A stretch of DNA of 64,000 nt from Moringa oleifera (lineage: Eukaryota > Streptophyta > Magnoliopsida > Brassicales > Moringaceae). A program made the position numbers and the translations under genes. Each line of letters opens with the position of its first letter. Within the stretch, counting starts at the first letter, position 1. Below are positions 10,239 to 22,493 of the stretch, piece after piece. The notes beneath the pieces are model-generated. The model ran no database searches. It had not been told where the DNA came from and saw nothing but the letters and a program-made list of their open reading frames with translations. Location: assembly GCA_021397835.1 (NCBI GenBank), contig JAJFZO010000658.1:1061501-1125500 (forward strand). Reading direction: 5' to 3'.

Positions 10239-11931
10239 AATTTGGTAGGGATCATAAGTTTTATTTTCTCTTTGGTAGTCTTGCCTTGTCTTTCCTTTAC
10301 AGTTGCTTGTACTGACTCCTATGAGATATCCCAGGTGAAGGGGCTATTGTCATGGCCTGATCTATCTAGCCTTGAGCATGTATTTTCCACAGGCAATTGG
10401 TTACCATTGGGTTTTATTGGTGGGACCATCTGCAGCACAGTTCTAACAATAATTTTCCGCCATCTCGGTGTCATGTATATACCGGAAGGGGATAAAATGT
10501 TCGTGACACGGGAGTGTATTATGCTTCTAGTTATTTTCTTAGGCTATCCTGTATAGTGCTCTGGACATATGCAATCAGGTTTTGGCTCTAATTATTCTGG
10601 GTAATGGGTTATATGAGTTAAATCAATGTGCTGTAGACACAGTATGTACAGTGCCGTAATCCTTTCCAGAAAAATGTCACTGTACAGAGTTGTCTTTCAA
10701 TACTGTCAATGCATCTAAGTTTGGCGTGCTTAGGCCTATAAGCGGTTAGTAAATCTGGGTTTTCAAAGGCTGGAGTTGTCAATCTCTCATCTGCATTTCT
10801 GGGGAAGTCCCACGAGTCGAGCTGCATGATCCCCAACTTTATGGGGAAAAAAAAATCCTGCCAAAAACCAAGGTGCCAAAAAGTTATGCCCTTCCTGCCA
10901 AAAACCAAGGTGCCAAAAAGTTATGCCCTTCAGCAAGTGCTTTGAAAAATATTTCGCTTCTTCTTTTCTCTGTTTTTCCTGTATGACTCAATATCTCACC
11001 AAACACAATAGCAAATGCTAACAACCTATCCAGACAAATCCACCGAAAACTGTGAAGATCAGTGGCTGCACGCTGCAATGCGGAAAAAATAGTCAGCTGA
11101 ATTCTTTCAAATTGCTGTTGTTCATGCCAGAATTCCCTGTGCACCTGTCTGAATCCAAGGAATTAAGTTTAGCATTCCTTCGTAGCATTCTGCAAATCTT
11201 AGATTATCTCTTAGATTATTTTTAATGAGAATGACGAAACATTAATTTGATGTCCAAAACCTAATAACGTGATTTTCAATAAAATGACAAATATAAATCA
11301 ATAATCTGATGCAGTATTGTAATGGTATAAAATGTATTTTTTAAATTTGTTTATATAATTATTTTTTAAAATTTTTAAATCAAATATATTTTTAATAAAT
11401 ATATTATATTATTAAAAAATTATACTATTAAAAATATCTCATCAAAATTTTAAAATAAAATTAATATTTAATATATTATTTTATTTTATTTAAATGAATA
11501 ATAATTATTTATTTAATTATATCAAAATTATTATTTTAAAATATATAAAAATTATAATAATTTATAATTTATGATATAATTTTAACTTTAAATTACATGA
11601 TAAAAATAAATTTTATATAATAAACATAACAACAAGCAAACAATTACAATATAAATTTATATTATAATATTAATTAAAACTAAAATGCTTTTATAATTAA
11701 ATAAATTATTAATTTTAAAATTTATAAAAATATATAATTTATTATATAACATTTTTTATTTAAAATAAAAATTTAAATTATATTAATTATTTTAAATAAA
11801 TTAATTGATATTATAAATATTATTATTAATAATAATTATTTATATTATTAAAATAATATTATAATATTAATTTGATGTAAATAGATTAAAAATGAAATAT
11901 TTAAATTTTTTTTTTTAACACCAGGTTACTG
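10239..11931. other. RVE 3' UTR and AT-rich intergenic DNA
   Basis: 10239 to about 10560 is probably 3' UTR; it contains an open frame at 10242-10556 with no recognisable product. From 11180 to 11920 the DNA is extremely AT-rich and low-complexity. A perfect 37-bp tandem duplication lies at 10857-10930. No gene was seen. Confidence 0.5.
10857..10930. repeat. Perfect 37-bp tandem duplication
   Basis: Two identical adjacent copies, 10857-10893 and 10894-10930, each beginning CCTGCCAAAAACCAAGG. The lack of differences implies a recent event. Confidence 0.9.
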
Positions 11932-14900
11932 TTAAATTTGATGCATAGAGCTGGAGTAAGATTGCTGCACATGGAAATTCCTGTAAGTAGATTCCAAGCC
12001 ACTATGAGAACTAGGCATGGAAGGCGGAAGTTCCAAAGTGGCTGGGTAAGATGTCTTATCACCAACAGTAACATCAAAAGCTGCTACCCTCTCAGCAATA
12101 TCATCTGATGAAGTAGAGAAATTTCTAGTGGCCATGAATGCAGAGTCCGGTGTAAATATGGCATCTTCGACCGTAATCAAACTGTCCTCATCGGGAAAAC
12201 AGATTTCATCAACAAAAGTGGCCTTTCCATCACAGCCATTTACAGGATGGAGCTTTATTTCCACTCACTTCAGGAAGTTGATCTAATTTCAGTCTGAAAA
12301 TAATTAGTGGATGACCAATATCCCTCCATTTTATTCAAAACAGTTTGCTCAAGACAGCTTGAAGATGTAATACCTTCACTATTGATCCTACGGAGTCCAC
12401 GTTCGTTGACTGTCAAAGGAATGATATTATAATCACCAACTGAATATGGATATCTAAAGTGCTTCAATCCATCATTTGTTGTAAACCTGCCCACAGCATC
12501 CTTCTGAATATCCAATAATTCAGTGGATTGTGAATCCTTCGTTAAATCTTATCCTAACAATGGTCTGCCAGTGAGATCATTTTCAAATGCTTAGCAGCTC
12601 CTTAGCTTGAAATCATAAGCAAACTATGATCGTTGTGAACTCCTTGAAGTACATTGAGGACCCTGTGTTTAACTTTGAAGATGCAACTAGACCTGTTAAC
12701 CCTGCATTTGCAAAGAAGCTGAGATCGATTATGGTCATTAGAAGAACCTGGCTACCAGTCCACTGTGTCATTAATTGTCCAGTCTTTTACAAAAAGATGC
12801 TGAGGTGAATGATTTCTGATCAGTTCCCTCGTGATCGATGGTCAAATTCTCAACTGTTGAGAGCTCCTTTCTTACAACTCCACATTTGCTCAGTACTAGA
12901 ATTAGAGGTAGATTTCAAGGGTCGAGCAATTTCATTTCTAGAGACTAGATATCCACCTTTTGTCACTGGATGAGATACTGCCAACTGGCTCTTTCTCTAA
13001 ATAAATATAAATAAATGCAATTTTAGCTTCTCTCTATGATATAAACTTCCATTTGTGAGTGCTGAAGTTCACAAGATATGATCGGCAAAGTTCTGATTAA
13101 AGGTGTTGTGGCATTGATGGACCCACAAAATCATACCTTTCTCAACAAATTGATGAAGTGCCTCAAAGGTATGTAAGATAGGGCTCTTGGTCTGAACTGC
13201 TTTAACATCACAAGGCCTGTGAGGCAACAAAGATAAAGGGCATCAGATGTGGGACATAGACTATCATTCAAATCTATAGAAATTAAAAACAAGAAGTTAC
13301 CTAATCAAACTTTCATAGGGCATAACTTCCAAAAGAAAAGCTGGACCCAACAAATTTGTGCTCTCTTGATATACAGAGTTTTTCACTATTTTGCTGCTAT
13401 GTTTTGATATTTCCTAAATTCTTTTCAGTGAAATGGATTGAACCTTTTTTCTGTTGAGTACCAACTATATATGGAGACTTGCACCATGAGAGGACATACA
13501 TCCCTCTGCATTCCCACAGAAGCGTTGATATGCTAACCACAAAGAACCGATACTGGTCAATAAGGCTCACAAACACATGATGGGAAAGGAAAAGTCTGAT
13601 CAATAAATTTTCTTGCAACTTCACATACAGCTCAGCTTTTCAGAAACCTTAAAACAAATTGAATATAGATTTTGTGACCATCGATATGAAAATCTATTAA
13701 AGATGTGGCAATGGCTCTAATATACAAATAGTCTATATAGCTCTTTGTCACTAAATGTGATAATAAAAGGGGTTACTAATGGGACCCCACAACTCTTGGT
13801 GAAATCAACAAAGACACATGGAAAATAGATTTCTAACCATTGCCATATAAGAATATTGCAATTACATACATTAGTGCAGTAAATTGCAGCGCTTATCCAT
13901 AGACTCATAAACATTGTGCCTAAAGAAGGGAACTGATGATTTACCTCAATTAGAGGACAATCGGCCAAGATTTTTGGTTCCGAGATAGTCCTTGGAGGAT
14001 CTACATGGAAAAGCAGGGGTTGGCAGTTGTCTGGAAGCAGATGCCTGAGTGGAAAAGGTACACCCTGCAGAATTGCTTTCTGAAGCTGGAGAAACCTCAT
14101 GTCCCTCAGACTGAGTGCATTAGGTCAGCAGCCTCTCAGTATTTCCGGAATCACCCTGGAGAATGGGGACATCTGGGTCCAACTTTTCTTTTTGCTAATC
14201 AGAAATGGTACATTGCTTCTCCTGAATAGCCTTTTGCTGCTCCTTTCTCATCGGTTCAAATTAATCTGAGTAGAAAGAAATTATCAATTAGAATTCTAAA
14301 GTCTGTTTTTAAGTAAATTATACAAGGTTGTTTCTGCTCCCAAAAAATAATAATAATAATACAAGGTTAATCCGCGAGGGAATGAGCATACAGCAATGCA
14401 GCACCGCTATTGGGAATATTTTATGAAGAAGGTTTTACCTCTTCTATTTCTTTCCTCCTCCTATCTCTCCTGACTAGGATGCTGACAAGGACCAAACTTT
14501 CCATGATTAGAAGAGTCATCACTTGTTCTTCCTGAATTACAGTTTACATGACGAAATGAGAAAGAAGATATTTAGCAGTCCTCTCTGACGGTAATTTAAA
14601 ACCATTCCTCATCTTCTAGACAAAAACCAGAGGACATCCTCAAACATTTCCCAATAATAGAGAATCATATAAAGCAGTTGAAAGCCCTATCAAATGGTCA
14701 AAATATGAAATATTAACCATGCCCCTCAAAGGTGTGAACGCGGATATGGTTCACTTCTTCGGTTGGGACGATTTTGATAAACGTCCCACTTCCCAGCGGT
14801 CTGTGTTCAGGATTTTGCTTCAAATGTTGAGATAGACTGCTACGAGAATTTCCAGAATCTGCAAATTTGAGAGGTTCAGACACAAGGCAACAACCAGGAG

Positions 14901-15848
14901 ATTTAGTCAAAATCTTTAATTTAATCTTCATCATATTTGGCTTCAGCACTTATAACATTGTTACCTCATCAGAATTGAAATGACATGCAATAATACATCA
15001 ACTACTTAGCTTCTGTCTCCTGAACATTCAAACAAGCAGATCTCTATAAAAACACTGTCTAACTTAGCACCAAGTACATTTTACAACTGTTTGGCACGTG
15101 GCAAACTACTCAAACTACCTCCAAAATTAGAATTCTTATCTCCTCAGAAATAGAGGCCCATCTTCCATTTGCCAGGCATCAGAGATTGAAGCCTCTTACG
15201 AGTGCCCTCCTTGAAGCAAAAGAGACCTTGACATTTACTTGGCAGATCGAAATGACCACTGCTATGGCGACCCTACTCTGGTCTCTCAACATTATAACTT
15301 TAACAACACAAACAATTAAGTCTAGAACTAGCTATTCTAGATCTTATAATCATGATAAGAGGTTACGGTGCCCTGACCAGATGTGTTACATCTTGTATAC
15401 AGTCAACATCATATCCTCATAGGTGATAAGGCTCGTGCACTCTTGTATATCATAACACAGTAAATGATTCAGATCCTTACACTACATTCGAATTCTTCTA
15501 TGCGATCAACTGTAAGCTTGTACCGGAATTAGCACACATGACCAAAAGAACAGCAAAACAAAACATGCGAAAGCTGAGATTTGACAAAGTATAATCTCCG
15601 GAAATCAACTTGAGGAAATTTCCAGGAGAATCGCCCCATGAAGTATGCGAGCAAAATATGGGAGTATCTCTGCGCCATGTGTTTGGCTTTGTAGGAAAGC
15701 ATGGTTGAAAACTAGGAGCGTTTACGTAGGCAGGAGGCTGAGAGCTCAGCCTACAGGCACTGCAAGGGCCACCTCCGCTGCTTGCTTCACGTGACTGTAG
15801 AACCAGGTAGGCAGCTCTATACACGGAGTCCGACAAAATATTTACCAA
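11932..15848 (-). pseudogene. Decayed multi-exon gene, family not recognised
   Basis: On the minus strand, runs of coding-like sequence are bounded by plausible splice sites but broken by stops and frame changes. Fragments in order: 15848-15600 (starts VNILSDSVYRAAYLVL, Cys/Ser/Pro-rich), 14888-14714 (HLKQNPEHRPLGSGTFIK), 14525-14440 (SNHGKFGPCQHPSQER), 14250-13945 (EKLDPDVPILQGDSGNTER; STQASASRQLPTPAF), 13215-13135 (SPILHTFEALHQFVEK), 13000-12850 (VSHPVTKGGYLVSRNE), 12600-12270 (PYSVGDYNIIPLTVNERGL), 12264-11932 (TLELPPSMPSSHSGLES). In-frame stops TAG 14461-14463, TAG 14195-14197, TAA 14120-14122 and TAA 12549-12551 interrupt otherwise open frames. The Ser/Gln-rich composition suggests a regulatory protein, but I do not recognise it. 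A gene model with different exons cannot be excluded. Confidence 0.5.
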
Positions 15849-16028
15849 AACAAAAAGTCTACCGATAAATGATAAATAGATACTCTTGCGAAAGCTTGCC
15901 TCACAATCGGAGGTTAATTTCCAATTTCCTCACGTGTCATAATCTCACATACAACACGACATCACTTGAAGAAAGAAGTATGGGTTACCTATACAAAAAT
16001 GTTTTGCGTTTTGCATTGCGGACCAAAG

Positions 16029-16182
16029 TGGGCCAATCAAATATAAACAGGCCAATTTTGACTGAGCTTGGGTTTTCCGTCCGAATACCCGGGCCCAGTT
16101 TAATATAAACAGGTCAGTATTAGTTAACCCAGTTGCCCAGTCCACAGCAGCCCGGATATATCCATTATCCGTTCTAGGGTTT
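16029..16182 (+). promoter_or_regulatory. RPS10 promoter: two site II (TGGGCC) motifs and a telo-box
   Basis: TGGGCC at 16029-16034 and its reverse complement GGCCCA at 16092-16097 are site II elements. AAACCCTAG on the minus strand at 16174-16182 is a telo-box. This pair is typical of plant ribosomal-protein promoters. AATATAAACAGG occurs twice (from 16040 and from 16102), each just after a site II motif, an imperfect duplication of a promoter unit. Confidence 0.65.
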
Positions 16183-16273
16183 TCAAGGTTTTACTTCGGA
16201 GAAAGCGCTATCCTTGACCACTGTTGCTACTGCTGCTGCGAGGAAGGGACTCGCTTCGTCCTGGATTGCAACC

Positions 16274-17925
16274 ATGGTACCTTCTTTTCCTCTCTGTATA
16301 TTTTCTTTTTGATGGATCTATTCGTTCGTTCATCTGTTGTGTGTAAATGACGACGTGCTGGTTTTCAATTAGATTATACCAGAGAAGAACCGTAGAGAAA
16401 TCTGTAAATACCTTTTTCAAGGTTCGTACACTTAATCTTGTACGCTCGCCTTTTAATTTTTTTTGTTATGATTCTTCCTGTACACTTTCCCTGTGTTTGA
16501 CTGGTGACAAAAGGAGAGAAAATTTGGATCTTCAGGTAGATTGTTTTAATTGTCTAATGAGAAGCTAAAAAACTCACTTCAACTCTCGTTAGCTACTTGT
16601 ATCAGACACATTGTTCGGTGGAGCTTCTTATATTGATTGGAAAATCTCACTGTTTGCGGGCAAAATGGTCAGAAAGTGAAGGAAGGAAATTAGGATATTT
16701 TGTTATCTTTTCCTCTTTGTATTGCTGAAACGAGGACTCAACAGCCAAATTTAGTGACTCAATTCTATAACTTAGCCTAATCATTAACGGTCGTGATTCT
16801 GTTTGTTTTGCCATAACATAACAATCTCATATGAATCTACAGAGGGTGTTTGCTTTGCAAAGAAGGATTTCAATCTTGCAAAACATCCAGAGATCGATGT
16901 TCCCAATCTGCAGGTAATCAAATTAATGCAGAGCTTCAAATCAAAAGAGTATGTTCGGGAGACGTTTGCCTGGATGCACTATTACTGGTATCTCACTAAT
17001 GAGGGGATCACATTTTTGAGGACTTATCTTAACCTGCCATCAGAAATTGTCCCTGCGACATTGAAAAAGTCAGTTAAGCCCGCTGGTCGGCCGCTCCCAC
17101 CTGGTGATCGCCCAAGGTAATATATTTTTCACGTTTTCTTTCCCATCTTGGTAAAATGCACATATTTCAGTTTGAATATTTTTTAATCTCCTGATGTTAG
17201 GGGGCCACCTCGCTTTGAAGGAGAGCGACCAAGGTTTGGCGATCGTGATGGCTACCGTGGAGGTCCTCGTGGGGGTGATTTTGGTGGTGAGAAAGGAGGA
17301 GCCCCAGCAGATTTCCAGCCCTCATTTAGGGTAATTTCTGCCTCATTAACATTGCTTTCTGGTTAGGAATGCATCCTTGATTGGCTGTGATTGTTGTAAT
17401 TCTTTGTCATGCTATGATTATGGTTGTATTGTTTCTTTTTCTTTTCTCTCAATTTTTAAAAATTTAAATTGGAATAATTGGCTTGATTTTGCTTGCATTG
17501 TAATATGTGGAAGTCTATACAAATGCTGGTTTGTTTTGAATACAAGCTTGCCTGTTTTATGTGTGACATTATCATGTTTGAATGCTTGGATTGAATGCAG
17601 TCTGCCATACTGATGGTAAAACTCCAAATGTCATCGATCCCTTTTATGTCAATGATTTATTATTGACCTGGTCCTCCACTTAATATTGAGTCGATACACA
17701 GCAGCATAACAAAAGAGAAGTTAGTTCAGGGTGTCATTTATTATTTAATTGATGTCCCTTTGTGCCCAGAAGAATATGAGATAGGATCTATCTGGGTTGC
17801 ACTTCCTATGTGTATTTACTTTTTATTTGTTGTTCCCCATCCTGCAGAATTCTGGTGGAAGGCCTGGCTTTGGCCGTGGAGGTGGAAGTTACAGTGCAGC
17901 GCCATCTGGTTCAGATTTTCCTTAA
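16274..17925 (+). CDS. RPS10: 40S ribosomal protein S10 (eS10)
   Basis: Exons: 16274-16276 (ATG alone), 16373-16421, 16843-17116, 17201-17330, 17848-17925, 177 aa, within the usual 177-180. The protein begins [19 protein letters not shown] and continues [20 protein letters not shown] and [20 protein letters not shown], the winged-helix S10_plectin domain. The C-terminal tail is Gly/Arg/Pro-rich ([20 protein letters not shown]). It is a component of the small ribosomal subunit head near the mRNA entry side. The first intron directly after the ATG is common in plant ribosomal-protein genes. Located between the RVE gene and HSP90, as At5g52650 is in Arabidopsis (from memory). Confidence 0.95.
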
Positions 17926-18759
17926 AACAGGAGCCAGTCTTACAGGGTCATCCATTTCAACAACTTGAGTGGTTAAATCTAAGGATGCCTTTATTCTGCC
18001 TTGTAGCCTTGAACTACAATATTAAACATGCAATATGTCCAACCATTTTGTTTGTTGTGCTAGTCAAGGAATGGAACTTTGTATCTGCATCTTTATTGTT
18101 TGATTGTGATGCTCAGCAACGAAGGAATTAAGCATGGTAGCTTGGATTTAGTGATTTTAATCCCTGAAATAGATCTGTTATTACACATTTAGTTTTGCTT
18201 CTTAGTAGTATTGCTTTTATTTTCTTCTTTTTTTTTTTTCCACCAAGCAGGGAACTACTGAGGATAGTGTTCTTGCATCTAAGGCTGTGATATTTGGGAA
18301 TACTTGTACATTATTAGGTATTGCCAATTGGAAAGTGCTGTCAGTCAAACAGATTATAAGAACAGGGCTCTTCCTAAATGTCTTAGGGATGTATTCCCTG
18401 GCATTTCAAAAATTTTGAGCTACACTTTTGCTTGCTGAAATGTTATTACCTAGTGAATTTAAGAGGGAATTAATTGGTGTTTTGGAAGCCTTTGTCATGA
18501 ATTTCTTAATTATCTTTACTCTTGTCATCAATGTTATGATTGATAATTATAAGATGTTTAGCCAATTATGGAAGGATAAGGGAGGACAATTTTCTGTAAT
18601 CATTGAAGGTATGGAAACCATAAAGTTGGAGATATGACAACCGACTTTGTAAAACACGGTAAAACAAGCACAAAATGGTGGAATATCACAATAGGCTTTG
18701 CCAAGGACCCTTGGAAACAATTACTGAATATCATATGCTACTGACTCATCCTATGGACC
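17926..18759. other. Convergent 3' UTRs of RPS10 and HSP90
   Basis: The two genes converge here. About 830 bp without coding exons; it includes a T-rich stretch near 18220-18240. Nothing else was recognised. Confidence 0.5.
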
Positions 18760-21678
18760 TTAGTCTACCTCCTCCATCTTGCTCTCCTCAGCTCCATCTT
18801 CCTCCAAAGCAGGCATGTCAGCATCATCACCAGCAGTCTCATCTTCATCAATGCTCAGACCCAACTTTAGCATCCTGTGGATTCTTCCAGCGAAAGTGTT
18901 TGGATCATCAAGGCTGAACCCAGATGTCAACAGAGCAGTCTCGAACAGCAGCATCACAAGATCTTTCACAGACTTATCATTCTTGTCCGCCTCAGCTCTC
19001 TTTCTCAGTTCCTCCATGATGCCGTTGTCAGGGTTGATCTCCATGGTCTTCTTGCTTGACATGTAGGAGCCCATACTGCTGTCTCTAAGGGCCTGGGCCT
19101 TCATGATCCTCTCCATGTTGGCGGTCCAACCGTACTCGCCGGTCACCAAACAGCAAGGTGAGTCAACTATCCTGTCAGACACAACCACTTTCTCCACCTT
19201 ATCTCCGAGGATGTCCTTGATCGTTTTGCAAAGGTTCTCAAAAGATTTTCTCTTCTCCTCCTTTTTCTTTTTCTCTTCCTCAGTCTCATCATCAAGCTTC
19301 AAACCTTCCTTCGTGGCAGAGACGAGCTTCTTCCCATCATACTCTTTCAACTGTCCAACAGCATACTCATCAATTGCGTCAACCATGAAGAGCACTTCAT
19401 AGCCCTTCTTCTTGAGCCGCTCCAAGAAAGGAGAGTTCTCAACTGCCTTCTTGCTCTCACCAGTAATGTAGTAGATGTCCTTCTGTCCATCCTTCATTCT
19501 GGTAACATAATCCTTTAAACTAGTCATTTCATCACCACTCTTGGTTGAGTAGTAGCGTAGAAGATCTGCCAACTTAGCTCTATTCTGGCTGTCCTCATGG
19601 ATACCCAACTTCAAGTTCTTTGAGAAAGCTTCATAGAACTTGTTGTAGTCCTCCTTGTTCTCTGCAATCTCATTGAACATCTCCAGGCATTTCTTTACAA
19701 GGTTCTTCCTGATCACCTTCAGAATCTTGTTCTGCTGCAGCATCTCGCGGGAAATGTTGAGCGGCAAGTCATCAGAGTCTACAACACCCTTAACAAATCC
19801 AAGGTACTCAGGAATGAGCTCTTCACAGTTGTCCATGATAAACACCCTCCTGACATAGAGCTTAATATTGTTCATCTTCTTCCTGGTATCAAAGAGATCA
19901 AAAGGAGCCCTTTTTGGTACAAAAAGAATGGCCCTGAACTCAAGCTGACCCTCAACAGAGAAGTGCTTGACAGCAAGGTGATCCTCCCAGTCATTGGTCA
20001 AGCTCTTGTAGAAGGAGGCATATTCCTCCTTTGTGATCTCCTCAGGCTTGCGCAACCAGATGGGTTTTTGCTTGTTAATGAGTTGCCACTCATGAGAAAC
20101 CTCCTTGATCTTCTTCTTCTTTGATTTGGCCTCTTTTTCCTCCTCAACATCTCCTTCCTCTTCCTTCTTTGGTACATCTTCCTCATCATCACTGATTTCT
20201 TTCTCGGTTGTTTTTTCAGTCCAAAGGTAGATTGGGTAACTGATGAACTCAGAGTGCTTCTTCACGAGATCCTTAATCCTCCTCTCTTCCAGGTATTCCA
20301 GCTGCATTGAAACACAATCATTGCCCCATTGTCAGCTATTTATTGAGAAATTAACGAGAAATTTTCTGTACATTTTTACCCAAATAGTGTCATAACTTCA
20401 CCTGGTCTTCCTTGAGAAACAGGGTCATTTTGGTTCCCCTGCCAAGTTGCTCTCCGTTAACGTCTCTAGTAACAGTGAAGGAACCACCAGCTTGGGATTC
20501 CCAGATGTACTGCTCATCATCATTGTGCTTAGACGTCACAATGACCTTATCGGCCACAAGGTAAGCCGAGTAGAAGCCCACACCAAATTGACCGATCATA
20601 CTCACATCAGCTCCGGCTTGCAAGGCCTCCATGAATTCCTTGGTTCCAGATCTCGCAATTGTACCCAAATTGTTCACCAAATCTACAAAGTATAAGGACA
20701 GAAGTCAGTATCAGAGCCCGCAAATTAGACATGCTCTGCTTTTGTGCACTTTGTGTGTGTGACTTATAGGATGAACTCCTATCCCCAACCTGACATTAGA
20801 AAAACCTGTGTACCTCATCATTTCTAAAGCTCTATTAGCAACAAAAAGCAAAGTAAAATTTAAGAACTACAAGGGAAAGTTTATCTAATATTTACCTGAT
20901 TTTGTCATTCCAATGCCGCTGTCAATAATTGAGAGGGTCTTGTTTACTTTGTCAGGCACGAGCCTAATGAAGAGTTCTGGCTGAGCATCTAGCTTGCTCT
21001 TGTCAGTCAAGCTCTCAAATCGAATTTTGTCAAGAGCCTATACACAACCGGAGACAAATCAGAATGTCAAGAAAAAAAAAATCCAAATAATCCATCATAC
21101 TCCTGACAAGACCCCAAATGCTACATTGTAGAAGCCAGTTGGAATATAAAGTATCATTTTGCTCACAGAGCATCAGAAGAGATTGCTATTAATAATCTGA
21201 CATGAAAAAATCACATTTCAGGAAATCATCCATTCTTTTCTAATAACTTTTATGAATATTATGGTAGCCTCGAATACAAAAACATTGCAACACCTTGAGT
21301 TTATATTTTCTCATGTCAATGGAACTCACAACTAACAGCAGAATTCAGGAAAATCTTCGCCAGATATATTCTCTCCTAAATTCGATTTCATTACACTAGT
21401 ACTGTTATGATTTTAAGATTCCCGTGTCATTTAGAGCCTCCACACATTCGTTAAGTAAATAAATCAAAACACAAACTAAAAGACACATTGGTACATACAA
21501 GCAGACCATGAAGGTATATATATATAACTCAGATACGTACATCAGATGCATTGCTGATCAGCTCTCGAAGGAAAATCTCCTTGTTACTGTAAAAGGTGTT
21601 GATGATCAAACTGAGGAGCTGGTTGATCTCAGCCTGGAAGGCGAAGGTCTCCGCATCAGCCATCTGTACATCCGCCAT
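18760..21678 (-). CDS. HSP90: Cytosolic heat shock protein 90
   Basis: Exons (minus strand): 21678-21541, 21037-20896, 20682-20402, 20301-18760; 700 aa, normal for cytosolic HSP90. The N-terminal ATPase domain shows [20 protein letters not shown] (catalytic Glu and ATP-binding Asn), [10 protein letters not shown] and [18 protein letters not shown] charged linker follows ([15 protein letters not shown], then a poly-Lys run). The middle domain contains [19 protein letters not shown]. The protein ends in MEEVD, the TPR co-chaperone docking motif of cytosolic forms. ATG at 21678 ([18 protein letters not shown]) was chosen because it matches the usual plant N terminus; a second ATG lies at 21663. 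It folds client kinases, receptors and NLRs. Heat-shock elements upstream suggest a heat-inducible form, consistent with synteny to At5g52640 (HSP90.1). Confidence 0.97.
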
Positions 21679-21820
21679 TTTTCCTCCGCGCTAACAACAC
21701 AACCGGCCGGAACAAAGGAAAGATCAGGAAAGCAATGGAAAGAGCGAGAAAAGTATCGGTTAAGACTTGGCTATCAAGATTACCAAATATATTACGCGAA
21801 TATGAAGAAGAACCAGATGT

Positions 21821-21830
21821 ATATTTATAT
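21821..21830 (-). promoter_or_regulatory. TATA box of HSP90
   Basis: The minus strand reads ATATAAATAT here, about 145 bp upstream of the ATG at 21678. Confidence 0.6.
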
Positions 21831-22001
21831 AGAAGCATGGAGGTTCTGGTCCCTTCTTCTCAGAAAGAGGAAAGAGGAGAATGCACGAGCTTCTGGATTC
21901 TTCTACAATACGGAGCCGTTTATTCAACTAAATGGGCGACTTGCGGCCTTGGGCGGGAGCATTTCCAGGGAGAAGTGGGTTGCAGTTTGACGCAGTTATG
22001 A

Positions 22002-22014
22002 TTCGAGAAGGTTC
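22002..22014 (-). promoter_or_regulatory. Three-unit heat-shock element
   Basis: TTCGAGAAGGTTC matches the palindromic TTCnnGAAnnTTC exactly, about 175 bp upstream of the HSP90 TATA box. A second, two-unit element GAATGTTC is at 22033-22040. Confidence 0.75.
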
Positions 22015-22032
22015 GTACGACTCTGGAGTCTG

Positions 22033-22040
22033 GAATGTTC
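22033..22040 (-). promoter_or_regulatory. Two-unit heat-shock element
   Basis: GAATGTTC inside GGAATGTTCC, 19 bases beyond the three-unit element. Clustered HSF sites support heat induction of HSP90. Confidence 0.55.
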
Positions 22041-22493
22041 CTCTCAAGTACTTTTTTTGGGCCGACCAGGACTCACACGTGCGACTGCAGTGATATTTTA
22101 GGACCGATCAGCACTCACACGAGCGACGTTGACAACTTGGGAAGAAATATCAATTTGGCTTTCCGAGTGTTGAATTACTAGTAGTAAATCCACTCTATCA
22201 AACCCTCGTATCAAAGGAGTTATTTCTAAAATTAATTTAAAATAATTTTAAAAGGTTAAAAATATTTTTCGGAATCGTTTGCAAAATGAGATGGTATTAT
22301 GAGTTGGTGAATCTTATGGAGCGTCACAAAACGCAGCGCATCATCATCAGTAAAGTCGGCAGCAGTTGAGTTGGATTCTCACGGGCGCATTTTAGTATGC
22401 CCCCTGGACCTACATTGGCCGTCAACGACTCTGCTCTGCGCCCGAAGTGTCAACGTAAGAGCCTCGTGACCTCATTCACCTTGAGCAGCCCCT

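Larger units (their letters stand above)
21679..22493. other. Divergent promoter region, HSP90 (-) / glutaminyl cyclase (+)
   Basis: About 815 bp separate the two start codons. The HSP90 half holds the TATA box and heat-shock elements listed separately. Nothing comparable was recognised next to the cyclase start. Confidence 0.6.

Noticed and set aside
10242..10556. 104-codon open frame after RVE
   Set aside because: It starts four bases after the RVE stop codon, inside the expected 3' UTR, with no recognisable domain.
12626..12808. Plus-strand open frame (60 codons) over the decayed gene
   Set aside because: No supporting splice context on the plus strand; the surrounding coding-like fragments are all on the minus strand.
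18779..20695. Open frames antisense to HSP90
   Set aside because: They are mirror frames of a strongly biased coding sequence; HSP90 on the minus strand explains the region.
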